NCBI GenBank assembly: GCA_044228245.1 | Contig: JBGAVG010000005.1 | Location: 128,263 to 192,262 of the forward strand | Source: Methylotenera_A sp044228245 | GTDB taxonomy: Bacteria > Pseudomonadota > Gammaproteobacteria > Burkholderiales > Methylophilaceae | DNA length: 64,000 nt | Direction: 5' to 3' | In this document: piece by piece, positions 50,618 to 59,705 of the stretch | Layout: each line of letters opens with the position of its first letter | How positions within the stretch are numbered: position 1 is the stretch's first letter | Program-made: the position numbers and the translations under genes | The notes under the pieces: generated by a model | Database searches by the model: none | The model's input: the letters and a program-made list of their open reading frames with translations, nothing else | Told to the model about the DNA's origin: nothing

Positions 50618-51583
50618 TTACCAAGTACGTTTAACAAAGAACCATAATTTTTCTTGGTTAGTATCTCTGCCATCAGAAGTCACATAAAACGCTTCGCTTT
50701 TTACATTAAATGTATCTGTGTAATATGCGCCAGCACTGAAGCCTTCGATTGGCTTGCCCGCACTTGGAATGCTGAAGTTTCTGCTCAAGCCAATCGCCAG
50801 GTCGCTTTGTGAGCCCAGCAGATTTGGCGTGTGTTGATACCCGACTTTTGCCAGGAAGTTCAAATCAGCAATCGGCAGCGTGTAGTTGAACTTGAGTTCG
50901 TTATAGGTAGCTCCTGTGGTATCGCTAGTGCCATCTTTAGTTCCAGATGGGGCAGCACCATAATAATTTGTTGGGATGTAATAAAATGTATATGTTAACC
51001 ATTTATAAGACAATGCGATGGATGTTTCAAGTGTGTTTTGTTTTTTACCATCACTGAAACCAGTGGTTGAACCATTATAACTAAATGATTTTTCACGATC
51101 AGGATAATAATAGTAATTTGCCAATACATTAACACCAAAGCCACTGTCAAAAGTGTGTGCGTAGCCAGCATACCAATCGGTTTCTAAGCGATTACCACCA
51201 GAAAAGCCATCACCATGGCCTGTGAATTCTTTATCGATGTTAGAAAACCATGCGCCTAAATAAAAACCGCTGCTATGTGCGTAATCTACGCCGCCCTGTA
51301 AAGCCGGCCCATCACTTAATGCAACGCCACGGAACATATATTCACTGTATAAACCAAGATTGAAAGTGAATGAGTGCGGTGACGCTGGCTCGGCTGGAGC
51401 AGCCGGTGCTGCGGCTTCAACTGCAGGTGCAGCCTCTGCGGCAGCTGGTGCAGCTGGTGCAGCTGTATCAGCTGCTGGCGCTGCTGCCTCATCCGCGAAT
51501 GTATAAGCGCTGCTCAATAAAAGTGGTGCAGCACATAATGCGCTCAACACATGACGGTTTAATAACCAACTAATCGTTTTCAT
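50618..51583 (-). CDS. TorF family putative porin
   Basis: Outer-membrane beta-barrel protein, 321 residues. Signal peptide is about 1-31, followed by an Ala/Pro/Glu-rich linker (32-70) and then FTFNLGLYSEYMFRGVALSD, the signature opening of the TIGR02001/TorF family. Alternating hydrophobic strands and the terminal FVKRTW (aromatic last residue) support barrel insertion. Its solute is unknown; in this context it may admit polyamines or other nitrogen compounds. The long upstream region has an NtrC-like dyad. Confidence 0.85.
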   Translation of the reverse strand: MKTISWLLNRHVLSALCAAPLLLSSAYTFADEAAAPAADTAAPAAPAAAEAAPAVEAAAPAAPAEPASPHSFTFNLGLYSEYMFRGVALSDGPALQGGVDYAHSSGFYLGAWFSNIDKEFTGHGDGFSGGNRLETDWYAGYAHTFDSGFGVNVLANYYYYPDREKSFSYNGSTTGFSDGKKQNTLETSIALSYKWLTYTFYYIPTNYYGAAPSGTKDGTSDTTGATYNELKFNYTLPIADLNFLAKVGYQHTPNLLGSQSDLAIGLSRNFSIPSAGKPIEGFSAGAYYTDTFNVKSEAFYVTSDGRDTNQEKLWFFVKRTW

Positions 51584-51700
51584 AAGACTCCCTTAATTTC
51601 CCTTAACATATAAAAATACTGCAACACTTAAAATTTCAACCTGAACCTGCACCAAATTTGTTCGTTTTATTTTTAACATTAGCTATTACTACCTGCGCTA

Positions 51701-51715
51701 GCATTTTTAGCGCCC
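51701..51715 (-). promoter_or_regulatory. Weak sigma-54 promoter candidate for the porin gene
   Basis: Read on the minus strand this is GGGCGCTAAAAATGC. The invariant GG and GC dinucleotides are at correct spacing, but three other consensus positions differ. It would give a leader of about 105 nt before the porin ATG. Confidence 0.25.
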
Positions 51716-51868
51716 TTGAATACACAGTATCAAATAGCCTGTGCATAAACAAGGTAAGTTATATTGAATACAAGATTATTTTAAAGACAACACCGCACTT
51801 TTTGCGTTTTTACCACAACATTTCGGCATTTTTACACAAAAAAGCTATGTTATTGATATATATGTTAA

Positions 51869-51891
51869 TTTTGCACTCAATTAGTGCAAAA
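51869..51891. promoter_or_regulatory. NtrC-like dyad upstream of the porin gene
   Basis: Perfect 9-bp arms TTTTGCACT and AGTGCAAAA around CAATT. The core GCAC-N7-GTGC is that of NtrC sites, although arms read GCACT rather than the most common GCACC. A GGTGCA half site follows at 51903-51908. It lies about 290 bp before the porin start codon. Confidence 0.4.
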
Positions 51892-52064
51892 AAATCCAAA
51901 ATGGTGCATGGAAATATACATATTGAAGTGGTTCTATGCGAAGCCTAATTAATATTTACAATTGGGTCTGATTATTGATAATTCGACTAGAAGCCTGAAA
52001 CAAATTTTAATTGATGATGACCATCAACCAATTAAAGATTGATGTAAAAAATGATTGTTATTTT

Positions 52065-52141
52065 TGGTCGGGACGGCAAGATTCGAACTTGCGACCCCTT
52101 GCACCCCATGCAAGTACGCTACCAGGCTGCGCTACGCCCCG
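52065..52141 (-). tRNA. tRNA-Pro (anticodon GGG)
   Basis: A 77-nt tRNA with encoded CCA. The acceptor stem is CGGGGCG with CGTCCCG. Anticodon stem CTTGC/GCAAG encloses loop ATGGGGT, giving anticodon GGG. The T-loop GTTCGAATC is normal. It follows merR on the same strand, as in other betaproteobacteria, and is probably processed from the end of the ihfA-merR transcript. Confidence 0.95.
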
Positions 52142-52264
52142 AACCGCGTTGCTGTTGATTTGCAACGAGCGAGCATTATAAATGAAATGACCGGATACGG
52201 ATTAGATCTGGCGCATTAAAGATAAAACTTTTTTGATTGACGCCGGAATTGACTGCTTTTTAAG

Positions 52265-52669
52265 CTAAGCTCGCAATAACTGAATGACTTCGCGCAGCCC
52301 GTTTTTGAATGCATAAAAATCAAAATCGCTTGTCGATGCTGTTTCACTGTTGGAAACTTGGGTATTCGCATGAGGCATGACTGCCGGTTCCGTGACCTCT
52401 TCCGCACCATCCAGGCGATTTCGTGCGCCACTGATAGTAAAGCCTTGCTCATAAAGCAGTTCGCGGATCTTGCGGATTAATAATACTTCATGATGCTGGT
52501 AATAGCGGCGGTTGCCGCGGCGCTTTACTGGCTTGAGCTGCGTAAATTCCTGCTCCCAATAGCGCAATACATGCGGTTTTACGCCGCATAACTCACTTAC
52601 CTCACCAATGGTAAAGTACCGCTTGGCGGGGATGGGTGGTAATTGTACTTTTGCGGCGGGATCAAGCAT
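52265..52669 (-). CDS. MerR family transcriptional regulator
   Basis: A 134-residue regulator with the MerR HTH at about 14-85: PAKRYFTIGEVSELCGVKPH, VLRYWEQEFTQLKPVKRRG, RRYYQHHEVLLIRKIRELLY. The C-terminal part is short and without metal-binding cysteines, so it is not a metal sensor. This conserved gene after ihfA is found in many betaproteobacteria and gammaproteobacteria. Its target is unknown to me. It is 15 bases downstream of ihfA. Confidence 0.88.
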   Translation of the reverse strand: MLDPAAKVQLPPIPAKRYFTIGEVSELCGVKPHVLRYWEQEFTQLKPVKRRGNRRYYQHHEVLLIRKIRELLYEQGFTISGARNRLDGAEEVTEPAVMPHANTQVSNSETASTSDFDFYAFKNGLREVIQLLRA

Positions 52670-52684
52670 TGTTAATTATTGACC

Positions 52685-52978
52685 TTAGCTGGCGTAATGT
52701 TCTTCTACTTTGCTTTTTAATTTCTGGCTGGCATGAAATGTCACCACTCGGCGTGCTGTAATCGGGATTTCTTCGCCTGTTTTTGGATTGCGGCCTGGAC
52801 GCTCGGATTTTTTGCGCAATTCAAAATTGCCAAAACCTGATAACTTCACACTATCGCCAGTTTCTAAAGCGGTGCGTACTTCCTCAAAAAACGCTTCCAC
52901 CATATCCTTCGCCTCACGCTTATTTAAGCCGACGTGCTCAAATAATAAATCAGCCAGATCGGCCTTTGTTAATGTCAT
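52685..52978 (-). CDS. ihfA: Integration host factor subunit alpha
   Basis: DNA-bending nucleoid protein subunit; the heterodimer with IhfB assists sigma-54 promoters, recombination and replication. 97 residues with LTKADLADLLFEHVGLNKRE at the start, KLSGFGNFELRKK near 43 and the DNA-intercalating RPGRNPKTGEEIPI near 59. It lies after pheT, the standard position. Relevant here because sigma-54 promoters with remote enhancers usually need IHF. Confidence 0.96.
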   Translation of the reverse strand: MTLTKADLADLLFEHVGLNKREAKDMVEAFFEEVRTALETGDSVKLSGFGNFELRKKSERPGRNPKTGEEIPITARRVVTFHASQKLKSKVEEHYAS

Positions 52979-53026
52979 GCAACTTCCTCCACGAACCTTT
53001 ATTGCTTACTTTAATTTATTTACAGC

Positions 53027-55378
53027 CTAATTACGTAACGATGCGCCGAATTGTTTTTCCAGCAATTTGAGCAGTTCGGCCATAGCCATTTCTGCTTCTG
53101 TATCCAACAAAGTTTTATGAGTATCTTGCATAAGTACAAGAAATGCAAGGCTTTTTTTATTTTCCGCGATGCCTTTTCCCTGGTAAACATCAAATAATTG
53201 TATTTGATGCAACAGTGGAATTTTAGCCTCATGCACTGCATTCACAATAGCCTGAACGGGTAAATCTGCATCGACGACCACGGCAATATCACGGCGCACC
53301 GGCAAGAATTTAGACACTTCCTGGTACTGCGCCACCTTGGTTTGCATGAGCGGCGCTACAGCCAGCTCGAACAAAACCGTATTTTTAGGCAAGCTGTAAT
53401 GCTGCTGCCATTTTGGATGCAGCTTGCCCAGCCAGCCTATCGGTTTGCCGTGCAGGTTAACTTGGGCAGATTGTCCAGGATGCAAGGCTGGATGCGCCTC
53501 GGCACGATACTCCGCCTGGTTATGTGTCAAGCAATCCACGATAGCTTTTACATCAAAAAAATCCACGTCTCGCGCCTTGCCGCCCCATTGCTCAGGTTGA
53601 AACTCGCCGTAGGCCAAGCCTGAAACCTGCGTTTGTTCACTATAGCTTTGTTTGTCAGCAAAATAACTGGCGCCCATCTCAAATAACATGGCACGCTCTT
53701 GTTTACGGTTCAAATTATAGGTCAGCGCATCCAGCAGCCCGCCCCACAACCCACTGCGCATCACGCTTAAGTTGCTTGCAATGGGATTCTTGAGCTTGAT
53801 CGGGTTCGCATTCCCCATCAACTCGCGCTCCCAGTGCTCATCCACAAAGCTGTAAGCCACTATTTCCTGATAGCCTTGCGCCTGCAAAACATCTGCCACC
53901 CAAGCCTTATTTAATGCGGCTTCCGGAGCATCCAGCATGCGCAATTCAGCATGTGGCACAATCGCGGTCAGATGGTCATAGCCATACAGCCTGGCGATTT
54001 CTTCGATCAAATCTTCCTCGCGTGCAATGTCAAACCGGTAACTAGGTGCCTGCACCGCATACACGCCGGCATGCTCGCTATTTGCAAAACCTAACTGCGT
54101 GAGCAATTTTGTGACCGTGGCTTGCGGAATCTGCATGCCCAGCACCGAACATAACCGCGCATAGCGCAGACTCACCGTGTTACGCACTGGCAATTCAGTG
54201 ACCGCCTGGGTAATCGCGCCGGCTTTGCCGCCGCAAACCTCCAGAATAAGCGCAGTCGCGCGCTCTATAGCATTCAGGGTATTGCCAAAATCCACGCCGC
54301 GTTCAAAACGATAGGATGAATCTGTGCTCAAGCCCAATCGGCGCGCCTTGCCAGCCATGATGTCTGGGGTGAAAAAGGCACTTTCCAAAAACACGGCACT
54401 TGTGGTTTCACTGACTGAAGTCGGCTCGCCGCCCATAACGCCCGCCAGTGCGATGGCGCCACTATTATCGGCAATGACCAGATCATCATTGGCCAGTTTC
54501 ACTTCGGTGTCATTCAGCAGCTTAAGCGTTTCGCCCGCTTTGGCAAAACGCACTTCAATATAGTCGCCCAACTTGGCAAGGTCAAACGCGTGCATAGGCT
54601 GGCCAAGTTCCAGCAGCACGTAATTGGTGATATCGACAATTGCGCTGATACTGCGCACGCCGCTGCGCTCAAGGTTACGCACCATCCAATCGGGCGTTGT
54701 GGCTTGCGCATTCACGCCTTCAATTACGCGGCCATAATAGGCCGGGCAGGCTTGTGGCGCATTCACCAGAACTGCTTGCGTACCTTGTGATTCAATTTTC
54801 GCAGGTGTGATTTTTGGCAAGGTTAGTGGCGCGCCAGTAATCGCCACCACATCGCGCGCAATCCCCAAAACGCTTAAACAATCAGCACGATTGGGCGTGA
54901 GTTTCAATGTGAACAGATTGTCATTCAGGCTTAAATACTCACGGATATCCTGGCCAACAGTCGCGTCTGCAGGCAACTCCAGCAAACCTGATGCTTCTTC
55001 TGCCAAACCCAGTTCTTTGGCCGAACACATCATGCCGAACGATTCCACACCGCGCACTTTGGCCTCTTTAATGGCAAAGCCAGGCAATTCCGCTCCAACC
55101 AAAGCGCATGGTGCTTTCAGGCCAACTCTGGCGTTGCTTGCGCCACACACAATCTGCAAGGTTTCTTTGCCCACATTCACTTTGCATACCTGCAGGCGAT
55201 CGGCATCCGGATGTTTTTCCGCTTCGATGATCTCGCCAATCACCACTTTGGTAAATGGCTTGGCGACAGGCGTCATCTCTTCCACCTCAAGCCCCGCCAT
55301 GGTCAGCGCGTGGCTTAGTTCTTCTGAGCTTAAGTTTGGGTTAACAAAGGTTCTTAACCAGTCTTCTGAGAATTGCAT
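53027..55378 (-). CDS. pheT: Phenylalanyl-tRNA synthetase beta subunit
   Basis: Beta subunit of the alpha2-beta2 PheRS, 783 residues. The N-terminal EMAP-like tRNA-binding domain (about 40-150) includes ADRLQVCKVNVG. B3/B4 editing domain blocks are around 200-400 (ALAGVMGG). A catalytic-like core runs around 475-680, and the C-terminal anticodon-binding domain shows FPVRRD-type KFLPVRRDIAVVV near 690. It follows pheS at 6 bases and precedes ihfA at 48. Confidence 0.96.
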   Translation of the reverse strand: MQFSEDWLRTFVNPNLSSEELSHALTMAGLEVEEMTPVAKPFTKVVIGEIIEAEKHPDADRLQVCKVNVGKETLQIVCGASNARVGLKAPCALVGAELPGFAIKEAKVRGVESFGMMCSAKELGLAEEASGLLELPADATVGQDIREYLSLNDNLFTLKLTPNRADCLSVLGIARDVVAITGAPLTLPKITPAKIESQGTQAVLVNAPQACPAYYGRVIEGVNAQATTPDWMVRNLERSGVRSISAIVDITNYVLLELGQPMHAFDLAKLGDYIEVRFAKAGETLKLLNDTEVKLANDDLVIADNSGAIALAGVMGGEPTSVSETTSAVFLESAFFTPDIMAGKARRLGLSTDSSYRFERGVDFGNTLNAIERATALILEVCGGKAGAITQAVTELPVRNTVSLRYARLCSVLGMQIPQATVTKLLTQLGFANSEHAGVYAVQAPSYRFDIAREEDLIEEIARLYGYDHLTAIVPHAELRMLDAPEAALNKAWVADVLQAQGYQEIVAYSFVDEHWERELMGNANPIKLKNPIASNLSVMRSGLWGGLLDALTYNLNRKQERAMLFEMGASYFADKQSYSEQTQVSGLAYGEFQPEQWGGKARDVDFFDVKAIVDCLTHNQAEYRAEAHPALHPGQSAQVNLHGKPIGWLGKLHPKWQQHYSLPKNTVLFELAVAPLMQTKVAQYQEVSKFLPVRRDIAVVVDADLPVQAIVNAVHEAKIPLLHQIQLFDVYQGKGIAENKKSLAFLVLMQDTHKTLLDTEAEMAMAELLKLLEKQFGASLRN

Positions 55379-55384
55379 AAGTGT

Positions 55385-56371
55385 TTACTTGTTGAATTGC
55401 TGCAAAAAGCGCAAATCGTTATTAAAAAAGTGGCGCAAATCATTCACGCCATAACGCAGCATGGCAAGGCGCTCTACGCCCAAGCCAAAAGCGAAGCCGC
55501 GGTATTTTTCACTGTCGATATTCACGTGTTTAAACACTTCCGGGTGCACCATGCCGCAGCCGCCAATCTCCAGCCAGCCGCCGTTCCAGCTCATATCCAT
55601 CTCGGCAGAAGGTTCGGTAAACGGGAAGAATGAAGGACGAAAACGCACGGTCAAATCATCGCGCTCGAAGAATTTTTGCAGAAAATCCTGCACCACGCCT
55701 TTTAGGTTGGCAAAGCTGACATTTTCGTCCACCCACAAGCCTTCCACCTGGTGAAACATGGGCGAATGCGTCGCGTCAGAATCCACGCGATACACGCGGC
55801 CTGGCGCGATAATCTTGAGTGGAGGTTCTTTATTTTCCATGTAGTGAATTTGTACGGGCGAAGTGTGCGTACGCAATACGTTTGCGTCATCCACATAAAA
55901 CGTATCGTGCATGGCACGTGCCGGATGATTCTCTGGGATATTCAATGCGGTGAAATTATAGAAATCCGTTTCGATTTCCGGGCCGGTCGCCACCTCAAAA
56001 CCAATCGAGTGAAACAAGGTTTCAATACGCTGCAGGGTTAACGTGACGGGATGCAAGCCGCCTTGCGATTGCGCGCGTGCGGGCAAGGTGACATCAATCG
56101 ATTCCTGCGCCAGCTGTTTCGCTTGCGCCGCATTTAAAATGGCCTCGCGGCGCGCATTTAAAGCGGCTTCAATCGCCTGCTTGACCACGTTGATAGCGGC
56201 ACCTGCGGCGGGGCGCTCTTCTGCACTTAGTTTGCCCAGGCCTTTTAACGCTTCGGTCAAGACACCCGTTTTGCCCAAATACTTGGCTTTAGCATTTTCC
56301 AGTGCAGGCATATCTTCGCAAGCTGAAAAGTCGGTCTGCGATGCTGCGATTAAGTGATCCAAATTAGCCAT
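55385..56371 (-). CDS. pheS: Phenylalanyl-tRNA synthetase alpha subunit
   Basis: Catalytic subunit of PheRS, 328 residues. An N-terminal coiled coil (about 1-90) is followed by class II core motifs: HPARAMHDTFYV near 158, THSPMFHQVEGLWVDE near 205, RFRPSFFPFTEPSAEMDM near 248 and GFAFGLGVERLAMLRYG near 298. The gene is preceded by a strong terminator hairpin after rplT, so it may have its own promoter or be expressed by readthrough. Confidence 0.96.
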   Translation of the reverse strand: MANLDHLIAASQTDFSACEDMPALENAKAKYLGKTGVLTEALKGLGKLSAEERPAAGAAINVVKQAIEAALNARREAILNAAQAKQLAQESIDVTLPARAQSQGGLHPVTLTLQRIETLFHSIGFEVATGPEIETDFYNFTALNIPENHPARAMHDTFYVDDANVLRTHTSPVQIHYMENKEPPLKIIAPGRVYRVDSDATHSPMFHQVEGLWVDENVSFANLKGVVQDFLQKFFERDDLTVRFRPSFFPFTEPSAEMDMSWNGGWLEIGGCGMVHPEVFKHVNIDSEKYRGFAFGLGVERLAMLRYGVNDLRHFFNNDLRFLQQFNK

Positions 56372-56406
56372 GCGTCATTTTAACTTAGTTAAGTGATTGA
56401 TTGAAC

Positions 56407-56434
56407 ATAAAAAAAGAGGCCGCAGCCTCTTTTT
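56407..56434. terminator. Bidirectional terminator/attenuator between rplT and pheS
   Basis: Seven A, then AGAGGC, CGCA-type loop, GCCTCT and seven T: a textbook intrinsic terminator that works on either strand. Read in the operon direction it sits after rplT and would reduce transcription into pheST. Confidence 0.85.
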
Positions 56435-56447
56435 TTAATTGGGTAAC

Positions 56448-56807
56448 TTAAGCTGCTAAACCGGTTTTTGCCATTTCTACAAATTTGGCAAATGCGGCTT
56501 TATCAAATACAGCCAAGTCCGCTAACACTTTGCGATCCACTTCCACAGCGGCTTTTTTCAAACCATTCATGAAACGGCTGTAAGTCAAACCGCACTCACG
56601 CGCACCGGCGTTGATACGTGCAATCCACAAGGTGCGGAATTGACGTTTTTTCTGGCGGCGGTCGCGATATTGATATTGACCCGCTTTCATTACCGCTTGC
56701 TTGGCAATGCGGTAAACGTTCTTGCGGCGACCGCGGTAACCCTTGGCAGCGTTTAATACTTTTTTGTGTCTCGCACGGGCGATGACACCACGTTTTACTC
56801 TAGGCAT
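56448..56807 (-). CDS. rplT: 50S ribosomal protein L20
   Basis: 119 residues with MPRVKRGVIARARHKKVL, AKGYRGRRKNVYRIAKQAV and the central YRDRRQKKRQFRTLWIARIN, all diagnostic of L20. It binds 23S rRNA early in assembly and represses its own operon in E. coli. It follows rpmI at 10 bases. Confidence 0.98.
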   Translation of the reverse strand: MPRVKRGVIARARHKKVLNAAKGYRGRRKNVYRIAKQAVMKAGQYQYRDRRQKKRQFRTLWIARINAGARECGLTYSRFMNGLKKAAVEVDRKVLADLAVFDKAAFAKFVEMAKTGLAA

Positions 56808-56817
56808 ATCGGTCTCC

Positions 56818-57015
56818 TTATTGGGTTGGCATCATGGCGCGAACGCGCTTGACGTCGGTTGCAGAGATGATCGCCGTGCCGCGTAATTTACGCTTTTGCT
56901 TGGTGGTCTTTTTGGTAAGAATATGGCGCAAATGTGAATGCGTACGTTTCACCTTGCCATTTCCTAAGAACTTAAAGCGCTTTTTGGCGCTGCTCTTTGT
57001 TTTCATTTTTGGCAT
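56818..57015 (-). CDS. rpmI: 50S ribosomal protein L35
   Basis: 65-residue basic protein beginning MPKMKTKSSAKKRFKFLG, with HILTKKTTKQKRKLRG in the middle. Its RBS AAGGAG is well placed. It lies between infC and rplT, as in most bacteria. Confidence 0.98.
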   Translation of the reverse strand: MPKMKTKSSAKKRFKFLGNGKVKRTHSHLRHILTKKTTKQKRKLRGTAIISATDVKRVRAMMPTQ

Positions 57016-57083
57016 TTTTTTCTCCTTAAGAGTAGTTAAGAGCGCCTAGGCATGCCATTTCGCCGTATCGCTCGAGTAAAACT

Positions 57084-57677
57084 TTAACTTGCTGCTACTT
57101 TTTCCACTGTTTTCTCAACAGTTTTTTCTGCCGGTTTTTCCTTAGCCGCTTTCACTGGCACTTTTTTGGCGGGTGCGAGCACCATCACCATTTGCCGGCC
57201 TTCCATTTTAGGAAACTGCTCGACCACTGCGTGTTCCTGCAAATCTGCTTCTACACGTTTCAATAAGGCTAACCCAAATTCCTGGTGCGTAATCTCGCGG
57301 CCCCTGAAACGCAGCGTAATCTTGGCTTTATCGCCCTCACCCAAAAAGCGGATGATATTTCGGAGCTTTATATTGTAATCGCCATCATCCGTACCCGGAC
57401 GAAACTTGATTTCTTTAATAACAACCTGTTTTTGTTTAAGTTTTTGCTCATGCTGACGTTTGCTTTCAGCATACTTAAACTTACCGTAATCCATCAACCT
57501 GCACACTGGCGGCACTGCATTTGGCGCGATTTCCACCAAATCAATATCGGCTTCTTCTGCTTTTGCAAAGGCTTCTCGTAAACTCACAATGCCTAACGGC
57601 TCGCCTTCTATGCCCACCAAACGAACTTCGGGTGCAGTAATATCCCCGTTAATTCGTGTTTCTTTGTCCTGTGCTAT
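57084..57677 (-). CDS. infC: Translation initiation factor IF-3 with predicted AUA start
   Basis: IF-3 checks the initiation codon and keeps 30S subunits free. The conserved N-terminus continues upstream of the first ordinary start (GTG at 57620): 19 more codons give IAQDKETRINGDITAPEVRL, matching the family's RINGEI block. The only sensible start is ATA at 57675-57677, with AGGAG 6 bases upstream (57688-57684). Rare AUU, AUC or AUA starts are the known autoregulatory device of infC. Downstream, EIKFRPGTDDGDYNIKLRN and ITLRFRGREITHQEFG confirm identity. The 197-residue product has an extra Lys/Glu/Ala-rich tail of about 25 residues. Confidence 0.93.
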   Translation of the reverse strand: MAQDKETRINGDITAPEVRLVGIEGEPLGIVSLREAFAKAEEADIDLVEIAPNAVPPVCRLMDYGKFKYAESKRQHEQKLKQKQVVIKEIKFRPGTDDGDYNIKLRNIIRFLGEGDKAKITLRFRGREITHQEFGLALLKRVEADLQEHAVVEQFPKMEGRQMVMVLAPAKKVPVKAAKEKPAEKTVEKTVEKVAAS

Positions 57678-57733
57678 TGCTGACTCCTGTTCTGTACTAT
57701 AAAAAATTAAACCGCGCTAGCCAAAAAAACAGT

Positions 57734-59641
57734 TTAACCCTTGGCTTCAACTTCTGCTTTCAATCGAGCGATCAGCTCGCTTACTGGCATAGAACCCAGG
57801 TCTTCACCTTTTCTGGTACGCACGGCCACATGTCCAGCCTGCATTTCACGCTCACCCGCCACAAGCAGATAAGGCATTTTTTGCATGCTATGTTCGCGTA
57901 TTTTATAGGTAATCTTCTCATTTCTCAAGTCAAAATCGCATCTGATGCCATTTTTCTTCAAATTTTCAACCACTTGCATCACATAATCGGCCTGATTGTC
58001 AGAAATATTCAACACCATCGCCTGCACGGGCGCCAGCCAAAGCGGCATCGCACCGGCGTAGTGTTCAATCAAAATCCCTAAAAAACGCTCCATCGAGCCG
58101 ACAATGGCACGGTGCAGCATGACTGGTCTTTTTCTAGAATTATCTTCAGCCACATATTCTGCGCCCAGGCGTTCCGGCAAGTTCGGGTCGAGCTGTATGG
58201 TGCCACATTGCCACAAACGGCCGAGCGAATCTTTGAGCGTAAATTCAATTTTCGGTCCGTAGAATGCGCCTTCGCCCGGTTGATACTCGAACTCCAGGTT
58301 GTTGATTTTAAGCGCATTCGCAAGTGAAGTCTCCGCTCTATCCCAATCTGCGTCTGTGCCAATGCGCTTTTCCGGGCGGGTCGATAATTTCACCAGCACA
58401 TCTTCAAAACCAAAATCACTATACACTTTGTAAAGCATTTTAATGAAATCGGCCACTTCCGCTTCCACTTGCTCTTCGGTACAGAAAATATGCGCGTCGT
58501 CCTGTGTAAAGCCGCGCACGCGCATCAAGCCGTGCAGCGCGCCGGATGGCTCATTGCGGTGGCAAGAGCCGAATTCAGCCAATCGCAACGGCAAATCACG
58601 GTAGCTATGTAAGGTGCTGTTAAAAATCTGTACATGGCCTGGGCAATTCATCGGCTTTACCGCGTAATCACGGTTTTCTGAAGCCGTGACAAACATGTTG
58701 TCGCGGTAGTTCTGCCAATGGCCGGACTTTTCCCATAAAGTCTTGTCCATCACGGTCGGCGTGCGCACTTCCTGATAATTGTAATCACGAAACATCTGGC
58801 GCATATATTGTTCCACTTCCTGCCAGATGCTCCAGCCGCGCGGATGCCAGAACACCATGCCGGGCGCATCGTCCTGCATATGGAAGTAATCAAGCTGCTT
58901 GCCGAGCTTGCGATGATCACGTTTTTCGGCTTCTTCCAGCTGGAATAAATACGCGTCCAGCTCTTCTTTGTTGCGCCAGGCCGTGCCATACACACGCTGC
59001 AGCATCTCGTTATTGCTATCGCCGCGCCAGTAGGCACCCGCCAGCTTCATGAGCTTGAACGCTTTTAGCTTACCGGTGCTCGGCACATGCGGACCGCGGC
59101 AAAGATCCGTAAAGCGGCCTTCTGTATAGAGCGAAACCTCTTCTCCAGCTGGAATGGAACCAATAATTTCGGCTTTGTAATCCTCACCAATGCTTTTGAA
59201 GTAAGCAATCGCCTCATCACGCGGCAATACTTGCCGTGTCACTGGCTCGTCTTTTTTAGCCAACTCCACCATCTTTTTTTCAATGAAGATTAAATCTTCC
59301 GGAGTAAAAGGCCTCACATAGGAAAAGTCGTAGTAAAAGCCATTTTCAATCACCGGGCCGATGGTTACTTGTGCATCAGGGAACAGCTCTTTTACCGCAT
59401 ACGCCAATAAATGTGCTGTCGAATGGCGAATAATCTCCAAGCCCTCAGGATTTTTATCGGTGACAATCGCCAAATCGCTATCCGATTCAATCAGATAACT
59501 GGTATCCACGAGCTTGCCATTCACCTTGCCCGCCAGCGCTGCCTTGGCAAGGCCCGCACCGATATTCATGGCGACATCGGCCACGGTAACCGGTGCATCA
59601 AAGCTGCGTTGAGAGCCGTCTGGCAAGCGAATTACAGGCAT
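57734..59641 (-). CDS. thrS: Threonyl-tRNA synthetase
   Basis: 635 residues. The order is a TGS domain (1-60), editing domain with HSTAHLLAYAV near residue 72, then class II core with MNCPGHVQIFNSTL near 331, RNEPSGALHGLMRVRGFTQD near 360 and the anticodon-binding domain after about 530 (APVQAMVLNISD). It heads the protein genes of the operon; tRNA-Val is just upstream. E. coli ThrS represses its own mRNA; a tRNA-like operator was not evident here. Confidence 0.97.
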   Translation of the reverse strand: MPVIRLPDGSQRSFDAPVTVADVAMNIGAGLAKAALAGKVNGKLVDTSYLIESDSDLAIVTDKNPEGLEIIRHSTAHLLAYAVKELFPDAQVTIGPVIENGFYYDFSYVRPFTPEDLIFIEKKMVELAKKDEPVTRQVLPRDEAIAYFKSIGEDYKAEIIGSIPAGEEVSLYTEGRFTDLCRGPHVPSTGKLKAFKLMKLAGAYWRGDSNNEMLQRVYGTAWRNKEELDAYLFQLEEAEKRDHRKLGKQLDYFHMQDDAPGMVFWHPRGWSIWQEVEQYMRQMFRDYNYQEVRTPTVMDKTLWEKSGHWQNYRDNMFVTASENRDYAVKPMNCPGHVQIFNSTLHSYRDLPLRLAEFGSCHRNEPSGALHGLMRVRGFTQDDAHIFCTEEQVEAEVADFIKMLYKVYSDFGFEDVLVKLSTRPEKRIGTDADWDRAETSLANALKINNLEFEYQPGEGAFYGPKIEFTLKDSLGRLWQCGTIQLDPNLPERLGAEYVAEDNSRKRPVMLHRAIVGSMERFLGILIEHYAGAMPLWLAPVQAMVLNISDNQADYVMQVVENLKKNGIRCDFDLRNEKITYKIREHSMQKMPYLLVAGEREMQAGHVAVRTRKGEDLGSMPVSELIARLKAEVEAKG

Positions 59642-59705
59642 GCTATATCCACATTCAAATAAAAATAATAAAAGCCGCTAGATTAACGGCTTTACTTTCA
59701 ACATT

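Larger units (their letters stand above)
51584..52064. other. 481-bp AT-rich region upstream of the porin gene
   Basis: It holds the porin leader and promoter region, a weak sigma-54-like element on the minus strand at 51701-51715 and an NtrC-like dyad at 51869-51891. A 96-codon frame on the plus strand (51658-51948) has no RBS or recognisable protein features and is not called. Confidence 0.6.

Noticed and set aside
51658..51948. 96-codon plus-strand frame upstream of the porin
   Set aside because: AT-rich, no RBS, no family resemblance, and it overlaps the porin's regulatory region and an NtrC-like dyad.
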